Source of the DNA: Lachnospiraceae bacterium
Lineage (GTDB): Bacteria > Bacillota > Clostridia > Lachnospirales > Lachnospiraceae
Direction of reading: 5' to 3'
NCBI GenBank assembly: GCA_016280395.1
Contig: JAEEGQ010000119.1
Span: 1 to 36,657 of the forward strand
Length of the DNA: 36,657 bases
This document shows, one piece after another, positions 33,141-36,657 of this stretch. Both the position numbers and the translations under genes were made by a program. The notes beneath the pieces were generated by a model. That model had not been told where the DNA came from, did no database searches, and saw nothing but the letters and a program-made list of their open reading frames with translations. The first letter of the stretch is position 1. The number at the start of each line of letters is the position of its first letter.

Positions 33141-34817
33141 ATGAAAAAGCGATTACCACTCATAATCATAGAATCTGTTGCCAGCCTGATGATCTTTGCC
33201 TCGATCATCATTAGTTTTGTTGCGGGAAAATACGAAAAAACCGAGATAAATCCCGTTACCGACGTGATCCGCTCGTCATACACCATCGACAGCAAGCGCT
33301 ATTCCTTCGACGAGCTTCCGATCAACATGAAGGGCAAACAGAACGACCCCATCTCCATCACGACGCTTCTCCCGAATGACGTCAAAAGCGGCTGGTCGAT
33401 CTGCTTCCTTTCCCTCTACAGCAAATGCGAAGTCTTTGTAAACGGCAGGCTCATCGGTTCCTACGGCACATCGCAGCCCCTTCCCTACGGACACATGCTC
33501 GGCAACATCCGCGTCATCATCCCTGTTGACGAAAGCATGGCCGGGCAGCCCCTTAAGCTGGTCCTCACACCGTATTATTCGGTAAGCATGGACATTTCCC
33601 CGATCATAATCGGCCGGGAAGGCGAGATCAAGCTTTTCGTCCTGAACAAGAACCTTATAAGGCTTATCGTCATCACCGTAATGCTCACACTCGGCCTTAC
33701 GTCCTTCATACTCCTGCTCAACCAGATCTACGAGAAATCCGGCGTCAACGTCAGGCTCTTCAGCAATTTCATACTGCTCGACCTCCTTGTTGCGACCTGG
33801 CTTCTGTTCAGTTCCGATCTGCCACAGTTCTTCACGAGCGCAAACGAGGCCTCGAGCCTTGTTTCGTTCCTGGCGCTTTCGTCGTTCACCATCCCCTACG
33901 CAGGCTACTGCGAGCAGATGTTCACAAGCCGCAAGAATATCTTCTACCAGCTGCAGATCGTGGGCTGGTGCATCCCGATAATCAATGTCCTCCTGTTTGT
34001 GACAAACACCGCAGACCCGCTGGACATCCTGCCGATCACACACATCTACATGATATGCGTGGTCGTGCTTTCCTGCGTTTTCGCGTTCATGGAGCCGAAA
34101 AAGACGCTCGAGACCAGATTCCTGCTAAGCGGCATCTTCATTCTGTTCGTGGCTGCGACAGGCGGCTTCATATGCTTCTTCATTGCACCTTCCCAGGGTT
34201 ATGACGGCCTGTTCTTCGGTATCGGTTTTATCGGCTTCATAATCTCGCTGTTCCTCCTGATACTCTCGAGGCAGCTTTCCCTTATCAAAGAACGGCATAA
34301 TCTCGAGGTTTACAAGCACCTTGCCTACAACAACGTCATCACGGGCTTAAGCAACCGCGCAGCTTTTGACGAACAGTTCACAGGCATGGGCGAAAGGCTT
34401 ACGGACGGTGAACCCGTTACGCTGTTCCTCTTCGATCTCTATAATCACAAAAACCTTGTGGAGAGCCTCGGACACACCGCAGGCGACAATGCGCTTCGGC
34501 TTATGGGCCGTAATCTCGACAAGGCCTTCAAGGCATACGGCAACCGTTTCCACTTCGGCGGTGACGAATTTGCCGTGATAATCGAAAGCACTATGGTTGA
34601 TGTCAGGAAGCTGAAATCCGCCTTCGAAGACCTTTCAAACCGCACCTCTTTCAGCTCCGGGACCAAGCTCTCCGTCCTTGTCGGCTATGCCACACTCCCC
34701 TTCGAGAAGGGTGAAGATTTCAAGGGCAGGCTCTTAGACCGCGCCACGGAAGCCATGCGTGAGGAAGAACGCCGCCTTAACGCCATCAACTCCCAGCACA
34801 CGGGAAAACGGCAGTAA
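33141..34817 (+). CDS. 7TM receptor-type diguanylate cyclase
   Basis: A 558-residue membrane protein predicted to make c-di-GMP. It has an N-terminal membrane anchor (about 7-28), an extracytoplasmic domain of about 140 residues with CEVFVNGRLIGSYG, which looks like the sugar-binding-like DISMED2 sensor, then seven transmembrane segments (about 175-395) as in 7TMR-DISM receptors. The C-terminal GGDEF domain has an intact motif (FHFGGDEF, 473-477), LSNRAAFDEQ near its start, and no RxxD inhibitory site. The usual long GGDEF end is present (ATEAMREEERR). There is no ribosome binding site before the ATG and the promoter predicts an almost leaderless mRNA. It is divergent from the stator-like operon, with about 160 bases between the starts. 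No terminator is evident after it. Confidence 0.9.
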   Translation: MKKRLPLIIIESVASLMIFASIIISFVAGKYEKTEINPVTDVIRSSYTIDSKRYSFDELPINMKGKQNDPISITTLLPNDVKSGWSICFLSLYSKCEVFVNGRLIGSYGTSQPLPYGHMLGNIRVIIPVDESMAGQPLKLVLTPYYSVSMDISPIIIGREGEIKLFVLNKNLIRLIVITVMLTLGLTSFILLLNQIYEKSGVNVRLFSNFILLDLLVATWLLFSSDLPQFFTSANEASSLVSFLALSSFTIPYAGYCEQMFTSRKNIFYQLQIVGWCIPIINVLLFVTNTADPLDILPITHIYMICVVVLSCVFAFMEPKKTLETRFLLSGIFILFVAATGGFICFFIAPSQGYDGLFFGIGFIGFIISLFLLILSRQLSLIKERHNLEVYKHLAYNNVITGLSNRAAFDEQFTGMGERLTDGEPVTLFLFDLYNHKNLVESLGHTAGDNALRLMGRNLDKAFKAYGNRFHFGGDEFAVIIESTMVDVRKLKSAFEDLSNRTSFSSGTKLSVLVGYATLPFEKGEDFKGRLLDRATEAMREEERRLNAINSQHTGKRQ

Positions 34818-34999
34818 ACTTATGTCCGAGAGCTATAAGCGAATACTGATGCATGAATCAGAAGAAGGACTTGTTTTGCCAACAGTGATCTCAAATGAAA
34901 GCATGGAATGAATAACAGAATGAGAATCCTTGCAATCTACTTATCTGACCGGCGCTCCGGATGAACAAGAAAAAACCGTTAGTACGAACTGCCACATCA
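34818..34999. other. Gene-poor gap after the 7TM-GGDEF gene
   Basis: No convincing gene. It contains a 29-codon frame (34822-34911, beginning MSESYKRIL) without ribosome binding site, and a weak dyad CTGAT/ATCAG near 34848. It probably marks the border of a phage-derived insert starting at or before 35000. Confidence 0.4.
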
Positions 35000-35008
35000 T
35001 GCTATAAT
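35000..35008 (+). promoter_or_regulatory. Extended -10 promoter of the phage-like genes
   Basis: TGC-TATAAT, a perfect extended -10, with TTAGTA 18 bases before the hexamer. It gives a leader of about 125 bases before the DUF669 gene, holding the inverted repeats described below. Confidence 0.6.
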
Positions 35009-35060
35009 GAACTTATGAACATGGTGCAGCGATATCAAAGCGATCAATATCTTGAAGAAG

Positions 35061-35097
35061 GTCGTATTTGAAGTACAAGATATACTGCAAATACGAC
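35061..35097 (+). repeat. Inverted repeat in the DUF669 leader
   Basis: GTCGTATTTG (35061-35070) and CAAATACGAC (35088-35097) form a perfect 10-bp stem with a 17-base loop. The right arm is shared with the palindrome that follows, so only one of the two hairpins can form at a time. Confidence 0.6.
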
Positions 35098-35123
35098 CCT
35101 CCAAATTTGGAGGGTTGTTCAAC
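35088..35123. repeat. 36-bp palindromic repeat, copy 1
   Basis: Starts CAAATACGACCCTCC and ends GTTGTTCAAC. Positions 35093-35118 are a 26-base palindrome with one mismatch, centred on CCAAATTTGG. It is identical to copy 2 (35734-35769) at 35 of 36 positions, in the same orientation. Confidence 0.8.
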
Positions 35124-35131
35124 AAGGAGGG
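35098..35131 (+). promoter_or_regulatory. Possible anti-Shine-Dalgarno switch before the DUF669 gene
   Basis: CCCTCC (35098-35103) can pair with GGAGGG at 35109-35114 or with the ribosome binding site GGAGGG at 35126-35131. The first pairing leaves translation free; the second hides the site. Confidence 0.35.
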
Positions 35132-35138
35132 CAAATAA

Positions 35139-35618
35139 ATGCCAAACAACAACCCGTTTATGCCAGGAAATGCAATGACACCCGTTAATCCGCCGATGCC
35201 TGGCGCACCTATGACAGGATCACCGTCTGAGAATTTCGAGGTCGATCTTACCGACGTACAGGACAATTTTAAAATTCCTGACGGTTCATACCGCGTAAAA
35301 TGCGTGGACGTCACGCAGAATGTATCCAAGAGTGGAAATCCGATGTTCGAATGGACTTTCGAAGTCTGCGAAGGTGCTCACAAAGGGTTCCAGTCCAAAG
35401 TCTTTACCGCTATCACGCCTGCGGCAATGTGGAAGGTTGCTGAGACAGTACAGGCACTTGGAGTGGGTCAGACTGGATCCGTTGTTAAGTTTAAGAGGTC
35501 TGACGTTATAAACAAGGAGTGTGGAGCAGTTTTCGCCGAGAGCGAATACAATGGTAACGTTAGAAGCCAGATCTCCCGAGTAATTTCCTTAAAGGAATTG
35601 GAAGAAAGCAAAGTGTAA
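35139..35618 (+). CDS. DUF669 phage protein
   Basis: A 159-residue protein of the DUF669 family, found in phage and prophage replication modules. A Pro/Met/Asn-rich leader of about 30 residues precedes the domain, which shows DLTDVQDNFKIPDGSYRVKC, SKSGNPMFEWTFEV, the TPAAMWKVAETVQALGVG segment and KRSDVINKECGA, all typical. The family is uncharacterised; its place before a DNA polymerase gene suggests a part in phage DNA replication or single-strand binding. AAGGAGGG lies 7 bases before the ATG. The neighbouring polymerase gene starts 13 bases after the stop, as in an intact phage operon, but is broken. Confidence 0.82.
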   Translation: MPNNNPFMPGNAMTPVNPPMPGAPMTGSPSENFEVDLTDVQDNFKIPDGSYRVKCVDVTQNVSKSGNPMFEWTFEVCEGAHKGFQSKVFTAITPAAMWKVAETVQALGVGQTGSVVKFKRSDVINKECGAVFAESEYNGNVRSQISRVISLKELEESKV

Positions 35619-35631
35619 TAAGGAGTTTGTA

Positions 35632-35733
35632 ATGCTTATTGACACCGTAGAAAAACTACAAAGCATAAAACCGTCGTTACTTGCTTGCACGGACCCAACA
35701 GTGGACACAGAAACCACTGGACTTTCCATTTTT
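35632..35733 (+). pseudogene. N-terminal stub of a phage DNA polymerase (3'-5' exonuclease start)
   Basis: Starts with ATG and a good ribosome binding site (AAGGAG, 6 bases). It reads MLIDTVEKLQ, then VDTETTGLSIFQ: the exonuclease I motif DxExxGL of family A polymerases and DnaQ-type nucleases. After 34 codons the frame enters palindromic repeat copy 2 and then meaningless sequence up to a stop at 35923-35925. The rest of the polymerase is absent from the window. Confidence 0.6.
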
Positions 35734-35769
35734 CAAATACGACCCTCCAAATTTGGAGGGTCGTTCAAC
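35734..35769. repeat. 36-bp palindromic repeat, copy 2
   Basis: Same sequence as 35088-35123 except one base, which here makes the 26-base core (35739-35764) a perfect palindrome. It sits exactly at the junction between two unrelated gene fragments. Confidence 0.8.
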
Positions 35770-35912
35770 TGTGTGGCTGGGAGGCTGCGGGAATCCAAAG
35801 TTGCGGTAAATATGGTAGCGCAAGATTCTGGAAACGGACAACGGATGCAAAGTCGCCGGAGGAGGGTTTTATGGATGAGCCGGAACAGGTGGAAATTCCT
35901 TTTGACAAGTAA
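35770..35912 (+). pseudogene. C-terminal fragment of an unknown phage-type protein
   Basis: In a different frame from the polymerase stub, the sequence after the repeat reads CGWEAAGIQSCGKYGSARFW and then TTDAKSPEEGFMDEPEQVEI, ending PFDK and TAA. It has the look of a genuine protein end but I do not recognise the family. GGAGGAGGG lies 5 bases before an in-frame ATG that would give a 13-residue peptide; whether it is made is unknown. Confidence 0.45.
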
Positions 35913-35917
35913 AAAGG

Positions 35918-35939
35918 GTGGATGAGAATCTATATCCAC
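35918..35939 (-). terminator. Short terminator of the DUF3800 gene
   Basis: GTGGAT (35918-35923) and ATCCAC (35934-35939) pair; on the minus strand they are followed by CCTTTTT. The DUF3800 stop lies in the loop. Confidence 0.5.
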
Positions 35940-36607
35940 TCCTTCTTTTGCAAAGGTTTCAAATAGTTTTTCTTCAAATCCCGGAGACTGCCGAAGAAAT
36001 TTCTTTCAGATTTGGAGAATATGTTGTTCTCCATTTTCAAACTTACAAGCTTTAATGAACACAGGAGATCCGCAACCTGGAAGAGTTTATAGTCTTTTGG
36101 CATAACCTTGCGGAATACCGGGTTAGGGAGCAACGCATTAAAAACAGATGAGAGGATCTTGCTTACCTCAACCTGACCGTTGTCGTAGTATATTTTTACA
36201 TCATCAAAGGTGAGAAATTCTTCATAATGTTCTTTGATAAACTGTGAAATCTGCTTTGATAACAGACCGGTTGCTTCAACGACATCGTCAATTTTTCGCT
36301 TCTCAATAAAGAAACAGTGGTATTTGACATCAATCTGTCTTATAAAAGCGATCATTTTATTGAAGATTCGTCTTCTTTCAAGAAGCTCCATGTCTTTGTA
36401 GATTTCTTCCATGCGGATGATAGGACCGGTATGTATACAAATGTTATCAAGTCCCAGATATGAAAGTTCGGTATTAAGTTTGCTTATGGCCGGCTGGATG
36501 TCGTTGCTTTGATCATGGAAGACCATGGTGATTATGTAATACGGGGAATGTGCCTCATACTCTCCGAAATCGCCGGACTCATCTATGAAAATGCTTAATT
36601 CCTTCAA
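35930..36607 (-). CDS. DUF3800 domain protein
   Basis: A 225-residue protein of the DUF3800 family, whose RNase-H-like fold is inferred from its acidic residues. The hallmark is IDESGDFG at residues 7-14; later KIYYDNGQ and FQVADLLCSLKL supply the other conserved acidic residues (D near 140 and 186). Members are common on mobile elements and prophages and some are suspected nucleases. Translation starts at a TTG (36607) with GAGGT 7 bases upstream. It faces the phage remnant tail to tail and may be part of the same island. Confidence 0.82.
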   Translation of the reverse strand: MKELSIFIDESGDFGEYEAHSPYYIITMVFHDQSNDIQPAISKLNTELSYLGLDNICIHTGPIIRMEEIYKDMELLERRRIFNKMIAFIRQIDVKYHCFFIEKRKIDDVVEATGLLSKQISQFIKEHYEEFLTFDDVKIYYDNGQVEVSKILSSVFNALLPNPVFRKVMPKDYKLFQVADLLCSLKLVSLKMENNIFSKSERNFFGSLRDLKKNYLKPLQKKEWI

Positions 36608-36634
36608 GGGGATTACCTCACAGCATATGATATG

Positions 36635-36657
36635 AAAAAAGCGGGGAACTTCCCCGC
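36635..36657 (-). terminator. Terminator of a gene beyond the right edge
   Basis: GCGGGG-AACTT-CCCCGC followed on the minus strand by six T. It ends transcription coming from outside the window before the DUF3800 gene. Confidence 0.75.

Noticed and set aside
33276-34043. 255-codon minus-strand frame
   Set aside because: Antisense to the 7TM-GGDEF gene; the coding-strand product has clear helices and a GGDEF motif, the antisense product does not.
34822-34911. 29-codon frame beginning MSESYKRIL
   Set aside because: No ribosome binding site or promoter, no recognisable motif; too short to support.
35088-35769. Two 36-base repeats as a CRISPR remnant
   Set aside because: CRISPR repeats are often 36 bases, but these are 610 bases apart, span a real gene, are near-perfect palindromes and have no spacer-sized unit between them.

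Overview
The window looks like a chromosomal stretch of a Bacillota bacterium of class Clostridia, most likely a Lachnospiraceae-type gut or rumen anaerobe. This is inferred from strong GGAGG ribosome binding sites, sigma-A type promoters, short intergenic gaps, a DUF5662 gene, several multidomain c-di-GMP proteins and a GH2 beta-galactosidase next to glycogen phosphorylase. No rRNA, tRNA or CRISPR array was found.

Layout. 1-1200: start of a membrane-anchored protein cut by the window edge, and a glycerophosphodiester phosphodiesterase (both minus). 1245-3720: CPBP intramembrane protease and serS (plus). 3741-3921: a GC-rich palindromic element between two look-alike terminators. 3938-5932: hflK-hflC (minus). 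6077-10446: a membrane GGDEF/EAL protein and a cytidylate-kinase-like protein (plus). 10475-16270: glgP then lacZ (minus). 16390-20489: a 4,100-bp IS4-family transposon. 20523-22208: zinc-ribbon membrane protein (minus). 22289-25548: ileS (minus). 25565-30001: a REC-GGDEF-EAL-PAS protein with a coupled DUF5662 gene (minus). 30095-33039: a minus-strand operon of MotA/TolQ/ExbB-like channel, ExbD-like coiled-coil protein, a third ExbD-like protein and greA. 33122-34817: 7TM-GGDEF protein (plus). 34818-35912: phage-derived remnant with DUF669 gene, a broken DNA polymerase gene and two copies of a 36-bp palindromic repeat. 35930-36607: DUF3800 (minus).

Two regions stand out. First, the 4.1-kb transposon is defined base by base: 18-bp terminal inverted repeats (16 of 18 identical) and a 10-bp target duplication, GGCTTTCCCG, on each side. 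Joining the two flanks rebuilds an intrinsic terminator (12-bp stem, GAAAG loop, T-tract) just after the zinc-ribbon gene, so the element jumped into that terminator. Besides its DDE transposase it carries a KilA-N/HTH gene pair under a promoter covered by a dyad operator, a 5'-truncated DprA-like gene and an XRE regulator with its own palindromic operator.

Second, the ExbB/ExbD-like operon would be an ion-driven stator-type membrane complex in a probable monoderm, where no TonB or Tol partner is expected. Its channel subunit has a long Ala/Thr/Asp-rich tail, its ExbD-like partner has a long coiled coil, and a third single-pass protein supplies an ExbD-like outer domain. I know of no characterised system with this exact composition. 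Three c-di-GMP proteins in the window (two with intact GGDEF motifs, two with intact EAL sites) point to heavy c-di-GMP use; one lies divergently next to the stator operon.
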